A stretch of DNA of 7,563 nt from NCBI GenBank assembly GCA_030837305.1, contig JAUPKT010000074.1, positions 1 to 7,563 on the forward strand, written 5' to 3'. Position 1 is the first letter of the stretch. Each line of letters opens with the position of its first letter. Below the pieces are notes generated by a model. The model did not search any database and had not been told where the DNA came from. It was given only the letters and a program-made list of their open reading frames with translations. This stretch comes from Thermodesulfobacteriota bacterium (GTDB taxonomy: Bacteria > Desulfobacterota > Desulfomonilia > Desulfomonilales > Desulfomonilaceae). Made by a program: the position numbers and the translations under genes. Below are positions 1 to 4,991 of this stretch, in pieces.

Positions 1-371
1 AAGACAGGAATGGAAGCAAAAAGCAGGAACAACAAAAGAATGGAAAAAACCAGAATATCATCCGGTTCCGCCAGAGTAAGCTTTTGAAAAGCATCAAGGA
101 TGGCATGCCAGCCCGGATGGCTATCCATGGTGATTTCCGGACGAATGACCAAAATATCCGTCCACGCTTTTCCTGAGACGACTTTAGCCACGTGCCGCAA
201 GGCGTCATCGTAAGGTTCAAACCCACGCCCGATAATTCTCAAGGATCCAATCAGGAGCGTTGCAAGGCAGAGAATGAGAACCAATAACGGCACGATACGT
301 GCCCTGATACCATCAGCTACCTGCTTTCCGGAATCTTTTTCCGGGTTCACATCTTGGATGGACTCAGCCAT
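1..371 (-). CDS. Partial membrane protein, possible GT-C-type glycosyltransferase (runs off left edge)
   Basis: I translated the minus strand from an ATG at 371; the frame stays open to base 1, giving 123 residues of the N-terminus. Residues 1-25 are polar. About 26-46 form a hydrophobic segment (core PLLVLILCLATLLIG). Residues 47-103 form a polar loop with a DD pair at 55-56 (sequence YDDALRH) and a DSHPGWHAIL stretch. A second hydrophobic segment starts near 105. A short first membrane helix followed by an extracytoplasmic loop with an acidic pair is the usual start of GT-C membrane glycosyltransferases. I infer that class only weakly and do not recognise the family. An in-frame ATG at 392 would add MLRFGLK; neither start has a clear SD. 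It lies downstream of pilA on the same strand, separated by a hairpin terminator, so a role in modifying the pilin or envelope is possible but unproven. Confidence 0.6.
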   Translation of the reverse strand, partial: MAESIQDVNPEKDSGKQVADGIRARIVPLLVLILCLATLLIGSLRIIGRGFEPYDDALRHVAKVVSGKAWTDILVIRPEITMDSHPGWHAILDAFQKLTLAEPDDILVFSILLLFLLFASIPV

Positions 372-425
372 TTTTAACCCAAAACGTAACATGCTGGACA
401 GGTTATAGTTTCTCTCTCAAGAAGG

Positions 426-452
426 AAAGGGGCGTCTGAAGACGCCCCTTTT
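426..452 (-). terminator. Hairpin terminator after pilA
   Basis: An 11-bp perfect stem (AAAGGGGCGTC, 426-436) pairs with 441-451 around a TGAA loop at 437-440. It lies 25 nt past the pilA stop. On the minus strand the stem is followed by TTTCCTTC, a modest U tract; on the plus strand it is followed by TTTTATCGTTTT, so it could stop transcription from both sides. It separates pilA from the membrane protein gene and probably reduces read-through rather than defining an operon. Confidence 0.75.
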
Positions 453-477
453 ATCGTTTTAATCCTTAACCGAACGA

Positions 478-867
478 CTAAGGTGCTGCTGGAGATCTGG
501 TTCCATCCGAATTAAGTATGGAAGAACTGGTAGTAAGACCCCAGCCTGCAGGTCCGGAACAGTTTACGGTATACAAATTTGAATTACCAGAAGCATTCAG
601 AGTAACCCCTTCAGAATTCTGATACCCTGCATTATTTATGAGCGCGGCCGTGAGAGTTGCATTGCTATTATCTGCAAACACTGCTGAAGCAGCCGTGAGG
701 GCATTCTTGGCATCGGCGTTAAGGGTGGCTACATAAGCCCTTTTCCTATAAGCAGTGAACTGCGGGATGGCGATGGCTGCCAGGATGCCGATGATGGCGA
801 TGACGATCATCAGCTCGATAAGGGTAAAACCCTTTTGGTTCTTTTTCTGAAGCATTTTTGTCAACAT
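478..867 (-). CDS. pilA: Type IV major pilin (prepilin)
   Basis: This 129-residue prepilin has a 13-residue leader ending QKKNQKG, then the class III (type IV) signal [20 protein letters not shown]. PilD-type peptidase would cut after G13 and methylate F14; the conserved E5 of the mature protein is present in FTLIE. The hydrophobic N-terminal helix is followed by [11 protein letters not shown], typical of bacterial major pilins. The remaining globular part (about 75 residues) is short and rich in N, S, T and A, with one cysteine (VNCSG), so the usual C-terminal disulfide loop cannot form within one subunit. The start at 867 is supported by AAGGAG 7 nt upstream (a second in-frame Met is codon 5). 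The pilin is assembled in the inner membrane into a pilus used for twitching, attachment or DNA uptake. The probable sigma-54 promoter upstream suggests PilS/PilR-type control. Confidence 0.95.
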   Translation of the reverse strand: MLTKMLQKKNQKGFTLIELMIVIAIIGILAAIAIPQFTAYRKRAYVATLNADAKNALTAASAVFADNSNATLTAALINNAGYQNSEGVTLNASGNSNLYTVNCSGPAGWGLTTSSSILNSDGTRSPAAP

Positions 868-1020
868 AGTCTTTCTCCTTTGTGTTTAAATTTCAAATTT
901 TTAAATTCATGTCATACCTCATTTAGTTTCCCTGTGATATGTCCACACCCCCTTTCTTATCTGGCAGGGATGAATCGTTATCTCTAAGATGGAACCTCAT
1001 GTTTGCATCTAGTGGTATAC

Positions 1021-1036
1021 AGCAATTATCATACCA
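1021..1036 (-). promoter_or_regulatory. Candidate sigma-54 promoter of pilA
   Basis: Read on the minus strand this is TGGTATGATAATTGCT, against the sigma-54 consensus TGGCACG-N4-TTGCW. GG (-24) and GC (-12) are separated by exactly 10 nt, and only two conserved bases differ. Transcription would start near 1010, giving a leader of about 143 nt before pilA. pilA genes in many Proteobacteria, including Geobacter and Pseudomonas, are sigma-54/PilR dependent. No better sigma-70 pair was seen between here and the gene. Confidence 0.55.
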
Positions 1037-1064
1037 TATGATGCGGAATATCGTCTCCTGCATG

Positions 1065-1080
1065 GATGATACATATCATC
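1065..1080. promoter_or_regulatory. Inverted repeat upstream of the pilA promoter
   Basis: GATGATA (1065-1071) and TATCATC (1074-1080) are perfect 7-bp arms around CA. The site is about 30 bp upstream of the -24 element. A second, smaller one (ATCATA-CCA-TATGAT, 1028-1042) overlaps the -24 element. They could be activator or repressor sites for pilA. The rest of 868-1200 is AT-rich and shows no credible gene. Confidence 0.35.
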
Positions 1081-1200
1081 TTAAGGAGTTACGGTCAATT
1101 ACCGCGTCACCATTTTTTCTATCTGTACAAACGCATATCCCGGCTTTGCTGCGATTATGCCGTTATTTGTAAGAATTGTGACAATTTTTGGCAGGATTTG

Positions 1201-1460
1201 AACCGCAAGACGCCAAGGACGCAAGGATTGGATGAATGGATGAATGGATGTGGAAATGCTGGAATACTGGAATGGTGGAATGGTGGAATGGTGGAATACT
1301 GGGATGGTGGAATGATGGAATGATGGAATTGAGGGATTGAGGGATTGAGGGATTGAGGGATTCAGGAATTAGAGAATTGACTGACTGGTATCTGTGAAAT
1401 CTGCGTAATCTGCGTAATCTGTGGATGGGATGGGGGGATGATTGGGATGACTGGGGTGGG
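1201..1460 (+). repeat. Repeat island A, mainly an 8-bp tandem array
   Basis: The island opens with AACCGCAAGACGCCAAGGAC and GCAAGG (1201-1226), a common dispersed intergenic motif in deltaproteobacterial genomes. It continues with GGATGAAT units (1230-1245), then 15 contiguous 8-bp units from 1261 to 1380. These drift from GGAATGGT through GGAATGAT to GGGATTGA. Four 9-bp units of ATCTGYGNA type follow (1390-1425), then GGATGGGATGGGG and GATTGGGATGACTGG up to 1460. Both strands have open frames through it, but they translate only to period-8 low-complexity sequence, so I regard it as non-coding. It ends a few bases before the brnT-1 promoter. Confidence 0.9.
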
Positions 1461-1467
1461 AATCGGT

Positions 1468-1496
1468 TTGACAATTAACTATGGTGCGACTAAAAT
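1468..1496 (+). promoter_or_regulatory. Promoter of brnTA-1, apparently leaderless
   Basis: TTGACA (1468-1473), a 17-nt spacer and TAAAAT (1491-1496) form a near-consensus sigma-70 promoter. Only 6 nt (ATATCC) separate the -10 box from the brnT ATG at 1503, so the expected transcript begins at or next to the A of the start codon. No SD precedes that ATG. This geometry recurs at tumE and brnT-2. Confidence 0.8.
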
Positions 1497-1502
1497 ATAT
1501 CC

Positions 1503-1769
1503 ATGCAATACGAATGGGACGAAACAAAGAACGCAGCGAACCGCGTAAAACATGGCCTTGATTTCAGTGTTGCAGAAGGTTTTTGCTGGGATACCGCAAT
1601 GGAAACTATTGATGACAGGGATGACTACGGCGAGGAACGGTGGGTTGCATTGGGGTTGATCGGAACTAGGGTTCATGTCATGATTTATACCATGCGGAGG
1701 GATAACATACGTATCATCAGCCTGCGGAAAGCAAACGGAAGGGAGGTGGACTATTATGAAAACGGATAG
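1503..1769 (+). CDS. brnT: BrnT-family ribonuclease toxin (module 1)
   Basis: This 88-residue protein has the full BrnT pattern: the N-terminal EWDETKNAANRVKHG block (4-18, with the conserved KHG at 16-18), the ERWVALG strand (44-50), and the C-terminal RIISLRKAN segment followed by E and Y. The family is a RelE-like fold RNase that cuts mRNA and halts translation until bound by BrnA. The usual ISARKA is ISLRKA here. Length is typical. brnT is the first gene, and its last 14 nt overlap the start of brnA, the normal order for this system. The ATG at 1503 is the only start that leaves the conserved N-terminus intact. There is no SD; the promoter position predicts a leaderless mRNA. BrnTA of Brucella is autorepressed by the complex; that is expected here, though I see no clear palindrome at this promoter. 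Confidence 0.93.
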   Translation: MQYEWDETKNAANRVKHGLDFSVAEGFCWDTAMETIDDRDDYGEERWVALGLIGTRVHVMIYTMRRDNIRIISLRKANGREVDYYENG

Positions 1770-2025
1770 GGATGTTTCCAGGGAAGACCTGAGGGCGGTT
1801 GAATCACCCCCTTTGTCGGATGCGCTTTTGTCTCGAATGCGGCCTGTGGCCAAAATGCACCCGGAGACACCCCCACGAGTCCGGGGGCCGCAAAAAGCGC
1901 CTGCCAAGAAATCGACCACGATTCAACTTGACCCTGAGGTGCTGGATTTCTTCAAGGCCCAGGGTGAGGGGTGGCAATCTAAAATCAATGATGTGCTCCA
2001 GAATTATGTAGAATCCTTTCGATAG
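1756..2025 (+). CDS. brnA: BrnA-family antitoxin (module 1)
   Basis: This 89-residue protein ends in the BrnA (DUF4415) domain. RGPQKAPAKK (43-52) leads into a ribbon-helix-helix: strand TTIQLD, helix PEVLDFFKAQGEGWQSKIN, helix DVLQNYVESF. The conserved GWQ is present. The C-terminal dimer binds the operator, while the N-terminal half (1-40) should be the flexible toxin-binding part. The ATG at 1756 lies inside brnT (14-nt overlap) and is preceded by a strong GGGAGGTGG SD with about 9 nt spacing. That contrasts with the toxin, which has none, and should favour antitoxin synthesis. Its 3' end overlaps by 41 nt the tail of the PIN relic on the other strand, so the junction there is secondary. 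Confidence 0.92.
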   Translation: MKTDRDVSREDLRAVESPPLSDALLSRMRPVAKMHPETPPRVRGPQKAPAKKSTTIQLDPEVLDFFKAQGEGWQSKINDVLQNYVESFR

Positions 2026-2185
2026 GGTGGATGTTTCCCTTGACGCCCATATCAGCCAGCAGATCTATGGTCTCAGACAGGGTTAATTTGACGATTTGAA
2101 CGTGTTTGTAATTTCCCAGTTTGAGCAAATGCTTGTCCCCGGTGACGACAAAATTTGTATCGGCCATAAGAGCGCATTCTAAAAA
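1985..2185 (-). pseudogene. 3' relic of a PIN-domain toxin gene
   Basis: The minus strand encodes 66 residues starting FLECALMADTNFVVTGDKHL and continuing with LKLGNYKHVQIVKLTLSETI to a stop at 1985. This is the C-terminal third of a PIN-domain RNase of the COG1569 kind; the acidic TGDKHLL motif is present. The N-terminal part with the first catalytic Asp and Glu is absent. Upstream of about base 2186 the frame continues only as antisense of the neighbouring gene. No start codon or SD fits, so the relic cannot make an active nuclease. The last 20 or so residues (from ADMGVKG) are unlike a normal PIN end and overlap brnA, so the 3' end may also be altered. Confidence 0.75.
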
Positions 2186-2200
2186 TCCAAACGGCAGTCG

Positions 2201-2797
2201 TTGAATGCGTGGGCCCTGGAGGAATTGATCGGTCACTATGTGAACTACCGCAAGGTGCTTGGCAGAAAGAGGAAAAAGGCGGACGATATTCGATTGTATG
2301 CGGTCAGTACGCGGCGGCCTGACGGCCTCCTCTCCATGACGGGGGCGACCGAGGTGAAGCCCGGGGTATGGGACCTGCGGGTGCTGAGCCGGGATATTCG
2401 AATCCTCGTTTTGAGCGGATTGCCGCTGGCCCAGCGCAACGCGGTACTGGCCTTTTTCACCTTCGACGCGGAAAAGGTCCGATTTGCCCTGAACCATTAC
2501 CAGTGGCAGATGGAAGACGGGTCCACCGTCATCAACCAGTTGTTGGACAAATATTCTTTGGAGGGAATCGCCATGCCATATACCATGGAACAGTTCAGGA
2601 AGGAGTATGTGAAGGCCCATCTGGCAGAACTGGATCCCGAGGAGGTGCTGTCTCGATTTGCCCCTGAGGACAGATTGAAGGGCCTTGAACCCGAGGAGGT
2701 ACTTGCCAGCTTCGAACCCGAGGACAGACTCAGGGGTCTCGATCCGGAGGAGATAGAGGCTTATTTGAAGAAACTGAAGAAAAAACAGGGGCATTGA
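2201..2797 (+). pseudogene. 5'-truncated Rpn/transposase-like protein with C-terminal nonapeptide repeats
   Basis: The open frame (198 codons from a TTG at 2201) begins in mid-domain with NAWALEELIGHYVNYRK. In the family of putative Rpn-like (PD-(D/E)XK, often called 'putative transposase') proteins this segment normally follows an N-terminal region of roughly 100 residues. That region is missing: an in-frame TAA stands at 2180-2182 and there is no SD. The rest is intact, including YTMEQFRKEYVKAHL (127-141). It ends in five 9-residue repeats of xPE(E/D)xLxxL/F type (145-189) and a lysine-rich tail. Family members are thought to be recombination-promoting nucleases. Here the N-terminal catalytic part is probably lost, so I call it a pseudogene, although the long intact frame could mean recent damage or a retained fragment. 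The fragment is GC-rich compared with the PIN module further right. Confidence 0.7.
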
Positions 2798-2843
2798 GAA
2801 CAAAGCCCATTGAGCATCTTTGAAACAGTCGACCTCTCCCTGC

Positions 2844-2870
2844 AAGGGTCCCTACCGGGTCCCTTTGTTT
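2844..2870 (+). terminator. Probable terminator after the truncated Rpn-like gene
   Basis: AAGGG-T-CCC (2844-2852) pairs with GGG-T-CCCTT (2857-2865) around loop TACC, with one T-T mismatch, followed by TGTTT. It lies 47 nt beyond the stop at 2797 and is oriented to end plus-strand transcription. Confidence 0.5.
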
Positions 2871-2910
2871 GAGTCACTCCTGTTCCATAAAAATCTTCAG
2901 TCTTTTCTGA

Positions 2911-2945
2911 TTTCTGACCTCCGACCTCTGACCACTGGCCTCCGC
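2911..2945 (-). repeat. Repeat island B, reversed GGAGGTC block
   Basis: TTCTGACCTCCGACCTCTGA and the following bases are the reverse complement of the 7-bp GGAGGTC-type units found in islands C to F. This is the only block in the window with that orientation, which suggests a local inversion or an independent insertion. Confidence 0.8.
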
Positions 2946-3030
2946 TTTCTGATGCTGGGACGGGGGGCTTTGTTCTTTGGCACGGGTGGCGCGGATTGCA
3001 CGGTTAATTAAGTTTTCGTTGTTGTCATGA

Positions 3031-3125
3031 TTGGATGATTGGATGATTAGGATGGGCTAAGGGCCATCGTCAGGCGGTTGTTGGAGAAGATAAGAAGTTG
3101 CGAAGGTGGGAAGTTGAGAGGATGT
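3031..3125 (+). repeat. Repeat island B, GATGATTGG block and GAAGTTG block
   Basis: Units of TTGGATGA and TTAGGATGGGCTAAGGG fill 3031-3063. The last 24 bp (3040-3063) are identical to 7170-7193 in island F. A looser AAGAAGTTGCGAAGGTGGGAAGTTGAG stretch of GAAGTTG-type units follows at 3090-3118 before the end of tumA. No gene was seen between 2870 and 3157. Confidence 0.8.
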
Positions 3126-3157
3126 GTCACGAAGGGGCGGACAAGGGATGGACTGGG

Positions 3158-3523
3158 TCAGACCGCAATCCGGACATCTATCTCGTCGTAGTCCACCTCT
3201 GGGGCCATACGATTTTGCACCTCCTTGATCTCGAGAAGGCCCACCTGTGCGAGCAACTTCAAATCCTCGGCCACGTTCTTGATATCCCTGTGAGCAAGCG
3301 ATGCGAGTTCATTGATTGAACCAGGGCGGGTGTTTTTTATGACGTTTAATAACTCAAGCCGCCGAGGGGTGACCGCCTTGCGGAACGCTTCGATGCTGGT
3401 AAAGTAAACCCCCGCTTCTTCCCGGACTTCTTCCCCGCGTGTCAGGGCTTCGCCAGTTTCCACAAAAGCATCCAACGCAGTGCCAATGTCCTTAAACCCG
3501 ATTCTAATCTTTTTTGTTTTCAT
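3158..3523 (-). CDS. tumA: TumA-type antitoxin, winged-HTH DNA-binding protein
   Basis: This 121-residue protein has a winged helix-turn-helix at about 52-101: TPRRLELLNVIKNTRPGSIN, then ELASLAHRDIKNVAEDLKLL and AQVGLLEI. It belongs to the HVO_A0114-type regulators that accompany TumE (DUF6516) toxins. The N-terminal 45 residues are charged and probably bind the toxin; the C-terminal strands (APEVDYDEIDVRIAV) form the usual end of this family. The start at 3523 overlaps the tumE stop by 4 nt (ATGA). AAAGGAA lies about 6 nt upstream inside tumE, so the antitoxin has its own ribosome site. The palindrome in the tumE promoter is the likely binding site for autorepression. Confidence 0.85.
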   Translation of the reverse strand: MKTKKIRIGFKDIGTALDAFVETGEALTRGEEVREEAGVYFTSIEAFRKAVTPRRLELLNVIKNTRPGSINELASLAHRDIKNVAEDLKLLAQVGLLEIKEVQNRMAPEVDYDEIDVRIAV

Positions 3524-3807
3524 GATGAGTTCCTTTTAAATTGTTCCACATCAGCCAGAAAATCATCCGCGAGTTGCCGCAGTGTGGTGAAAGCATAGGG
3601 TTCTTCCCGATTGCCATAGTGGCGATGATCGCCTTTTCGCTCCGAGTTATCGTAACCGATCACCCTTTCGCCTTTAACGATATACACAAGAGAATATTTG
3701 TAGCCCTTTGGCTTATCCAGGCTCGGGGGGACCTTCCATAGTTTGATTTCAACAGTATTTCCAAGTACATCCGTTACCTTATCATGTCTGATAAGCGTCG
3801 TTTCCAT
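3520..3807 (-). CDS. tumE: TumE-family toxin (DUF6516)
   Basis: This 95-residue protein has the family signature YDNSERKGDHRHYG at 52-65, the KYSLVYI strand before it, and PYAFTTLRQLADDFLADV after it. TumE proteins are TA toxins paired with a HTH antitoxin; the invariant D, H, H residues of the signature suggest a nuclease-like active site, but I do not know a proven reaction. The toxin gene comes first and is followed by tumA with a 4-nt overlap. The start at 3807 has no SD; the -10 box ends only 8 nt upstream, so the leader would be 0-2 nt. Length and motifs look complete. Confidence 0.85.
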   Translation of the reverse strand: METTLIRHDKVTDVLGNTVEIKLWKVPPSLDKPKGYKYSLVYIVKGERVIGYDNSERKGDHRHYGNREEPYAFTTLRQLADDFLADVEQFKRNSS

Positions 3808-3810
3808 GAT

Positions 3811-3843
3811 GGTATCTTATACCAATGATTTTTGTCTTGTCAA
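3811..3843 (-). promoter_or_regulatory. Promoter and operator of tumE-tumA
   Basis: On the minus strand, TTGACA (3838-3843), a 16-nt spacer and TATAAG (3816-3821) precede the tumE ATG, with 8 nt between the -10 box and the start. A palindrome GGTAT-CTT-ATACC (3811-3823) covers the -10 box, an ideal place for TumA or the TumAE complex to block RNA polymerase. Confidence 0.75.
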
Positions 3844-3861
3844 GGATAACCTCCCTGTGCG

Positions 3862-3924
3862 CTGAGGAACGGGATTGAGAAGACGTATCGATGGATCGAG
3901 GAGCAGGTGAGGCGGAGCGCGTAG
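3862..3924 (+). pseudogene. 3' tail of a sugar-nucleotide epimerase gene
   Basis: The plus strand reads LRNGIEKTYRWIEEQVRRSA and a stop (TAG 3922-3924). The pattern NGI(E)KTYxWIEEQ is the C-terminal helix of NAD-dependent GDP-mannose 3,5-epimerase-like (extended SDR) enzymes. Upstream in frame there is a stop at 3847-3849, directly next to the tumE -35 box, so everything before this tail is missing. I infer that a break near 3850 cut off an epimerase gene that once ended here. From 3925 to 4029 nothing further is recognised; a minus-strand frame (3817-4011) covers it but looks like a shadow. Confidence 0.55.
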
Positions 3925-4029
3925 GGCAAAGCGCATGGTTATGCCGGAGACCTTTGTTTTTCTTGGTTTTACCCAGATAGCATTGTCAATAAATTCCTCC
4001 TTTCTGGCCATCAGGGAGGGCAGGGATGT

Positions 4030-4150
4030 CGGAGGTCGGAGGATGGTGGGCGGAGGGCGGAGGTCAGAGGGCAGAGGTCGGGGGGGCGGAGGATGGATGA
4101 TTGGGATGAAGAGGATGATTAGGATGAAAAATGGATGCTGAAATGCGGGG
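4030..4150 (+). repeat. Repeat island C (7-bp CGGAGGT units plus GATGATTGGG units)
   Basis: Units of 7 bp run from 4030 (CGGAGGT, CGGAGGA, TGGTGGG, CGGAGGG, CGGAGGT, CAGAGGG, CAGAGGT) to 4078. After a one-base slip comes CGGAGGA, then TGGATGATTGGGATGAAGAG and GATGATTAGGATG. It ends GATGCTGAAATGCGGGG, a closing motif shared with islands D and F. No gene lies in the island. Confidence 0.9.
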
Positions 4151-4175
4151 ATGGCTGATACTTCATACTGCGGGC

Positions 4176-4598
4176 CTATTTCATAATCAACTCAAAAATC
4201 TCTTCGGTTGTGATAATTCTTTTGTACCCCTTTCTTATTAGTCCCTGCATCAGCTTTTTGTCGTTGGACCACAGAGGGATGAAAAGTTCGATGCTCAAAG
4301 CCACATAGGGTGAATCCTTGGGATCTATGTCGCTGCATAATACGACAGCTTTTCGTTGGCTCTCCTCAGATATTGCCAGCCGGGGAACCACTGTTATCAC
4401 GGAAAACAACTCTTTAGCAAACAAGCTGAAGTCTTCTTTAAGAGTTGTCCTCCTTATTATCCTTTCCTCATACTTTGAAAGTTCGATGAATATAAAATCA
4501 GGAACATAAATTTCTGATGACCTGAAAATGTCAATCCACAGTCCTTTGCCGCTTATCAGCGCTGAAAACAGGATGTTAGAATCTGCAACTATTTTCAT
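4176..4598 (-). CDS. PIN-domain ribonuclease toxin, VapC-like
   Basis: This complete 140-residue PIN domain has D6 (VADSNILFSA), E39 (FIFIELSKYE), D92/D95 (DIDPKDSPYVALSI) and D113 (WSNDKKL). These acidic residues coordinate the metal ions used by VapC-type RNases to cleave RNA. DPKDSPYVAL places it with the COG1569/COG2405-like PIN proteins rather than tRNA-specific classical VapC; the RNA target cannot be told. The start at 4598 overlaps the stop of the upstream antitoxin gene by 4 nt (ATGA), so translation is probably coupled. Base composition is clearly more AT-rich than in the brnA-1 or Rpn-like genes, which suggests a different origin. Confidence 0.9.
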   Translation of the reverse strand: MKIVADSNILFSALISGKGLWIDIFRSSEIYVPDFIFIELSKYEERIIRRTTLKEDFSLFAKELFSVITVVPRLAISEESQRKAVVLCSDIDPKDSPYVALSIELFIPLWSNDKKLMQGLIRKGYKRIITTEEIFELIMK

Positions 4599-4819
4599 AA
4601 CGAAAGGCTTTTCTTATAGTCGTCCCAAGCGGATTCCCTTACTTCCTTCACTTTCCTGTAGTAGTCTTCCTCATCGAATGACGACCTCAATTCCTCCGAT
4701 ATTTTTCCGAATTTCTGCCTGATTCTCATCCATTTCATGGTGTTATCTATCTCCCTTTGAATGGATTCCATGCCGAATTCAACCAGGTCTTTCTCTGATA
4801 TATCTATGGTCAATTGCAT
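4595..4819 (-). CDS. Antitoxin partner of the PIN toxin
   Basis: From the ATG at 4819 this is a 74-residue protein, MQLTIDISEKDLVEFGMESI..., with an N-terminal strand (QLTIDI) and a long charged helical region ending ESAWDDYKKSLSL. I chose 4819 rather than a GTG at 4849 because AGAGGGG lies about 7 nt upstream and LTIDIS then starts the protein. It does not show an obvious AbrB or Arc signature. Its identity as antitoxin rests on size, charge and the ATGA overlap with the PIN gene. The truncated PIN frame ends only 13 nt upstream, so the pair is now probably co-transcribed with the AbrB-like gene. Confidence 0.8.
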   Translation of the reverse strand: MQLTIDISEKDLVEFGMESIQREIDNTMKWMRIRQKFGKISEELRSSFDEEDYYRKVKEVRESAWDDYKKSLSL

Positions 4820-4832
4820 GATGTTACCCCTC

Positions 4833-4991
4833 TTAATTCCACGAATCACGCTCTTTGCGGAGATAATTGGATGTCACAAGCTTACGCCTGCCGGTAATCT
4901 CGTTTCTGAACCTTATTGCGCTGAGATGATCTTTGTCTGCTTTATCAGCCAGAGCATCCCAGGCACTGGTATCTACAAAGAGCTGCTTCAC
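4833..4991 (-). pseudogene. N-terminal fragment of a second PIN-domain toxin
   Basis: A GTG start at 4991 overlaps the AbrB-like stop by 4 nt (GTGA) and opens a 52-codon frame: VKQLFVDTSAWDALADKADK, then DHLSAIRFRN, KLVTSNY and a foreign end LRKERDSWN. FVDTSAWDAL holds the first PIN catalytic Asp (D7). The family pattern after LVTSNY would continue with a V-L-x-E helix carrying the second acid, which is lost here. The sequence breaks off at about 4868 and ends at TAA 4833-4835, next to the SD of the following antitoxin. The product cannot be an active nuclease; the frame might still act as a leader peptide coupling translation to the next gene. Confidence 0.8.

Larger units (their letters stand above)
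2798..2975. repeat. 11-bp inverted repeat bracketing a gene-free stretch
   Basis: GAACAAAGCCC at 2798-2808, immediately after the stop of the truncated gene, is repeated in inverse orientation as GGGCTTTGTTC at 2965-2975. The 156 bp between hold a hairpin terminator and a reversed GACCTC repeat but no credible gene. It could mark the ends of a small inserted element, or be coincidence. Confidence 0.35.

Noticed and set aside
939..1323. Two short plus-strand frames upstream of island A.
   Set aside because: They cover the pilA control region and part of the repeat array, lack SD sequences and show no recognisable domain.
1201..1460. Possible CRISPR array in island A.
   Set aside because: The units are 8-9 bp with no spacers, and there are no cas genes.
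1163..1474. Open frame on the minus strand through island A, rich in I, P, S and H.
   Set aside because: It is the translation of an 8-bp tandem repeat, with period-8 low complexity and no SD.
1479..1919. Minus-strand frame of 146 residues.
   Set aside because: Shadow of the brnT-1 and brnA-1 genes.
2186..2845. Upstream extension of the PIN relic frame on the minus strand, giving a 286-residue frame.
   Set aside because: It is antisense to the Rpn-like fragment, which has clear family motifs; only the part left of about 2186 resembles PIN.
2820..3011. Plus-strand frame of 63 residues after the Rpn-like gene.
   Set aside because: It runs through the terminator hairpin and the reversed repeat block and has no SD.
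3817..4011. Minus-strand frame of 64 residues starting MARKEEFIDNAIWVKPRK.
   Set aside because: No SD before its ATG; it overlaps the tumE promoter and runs antisense to the epimerase tail. The first 30 residues look protein-like, so it could be a relic, but nothing supports a call.
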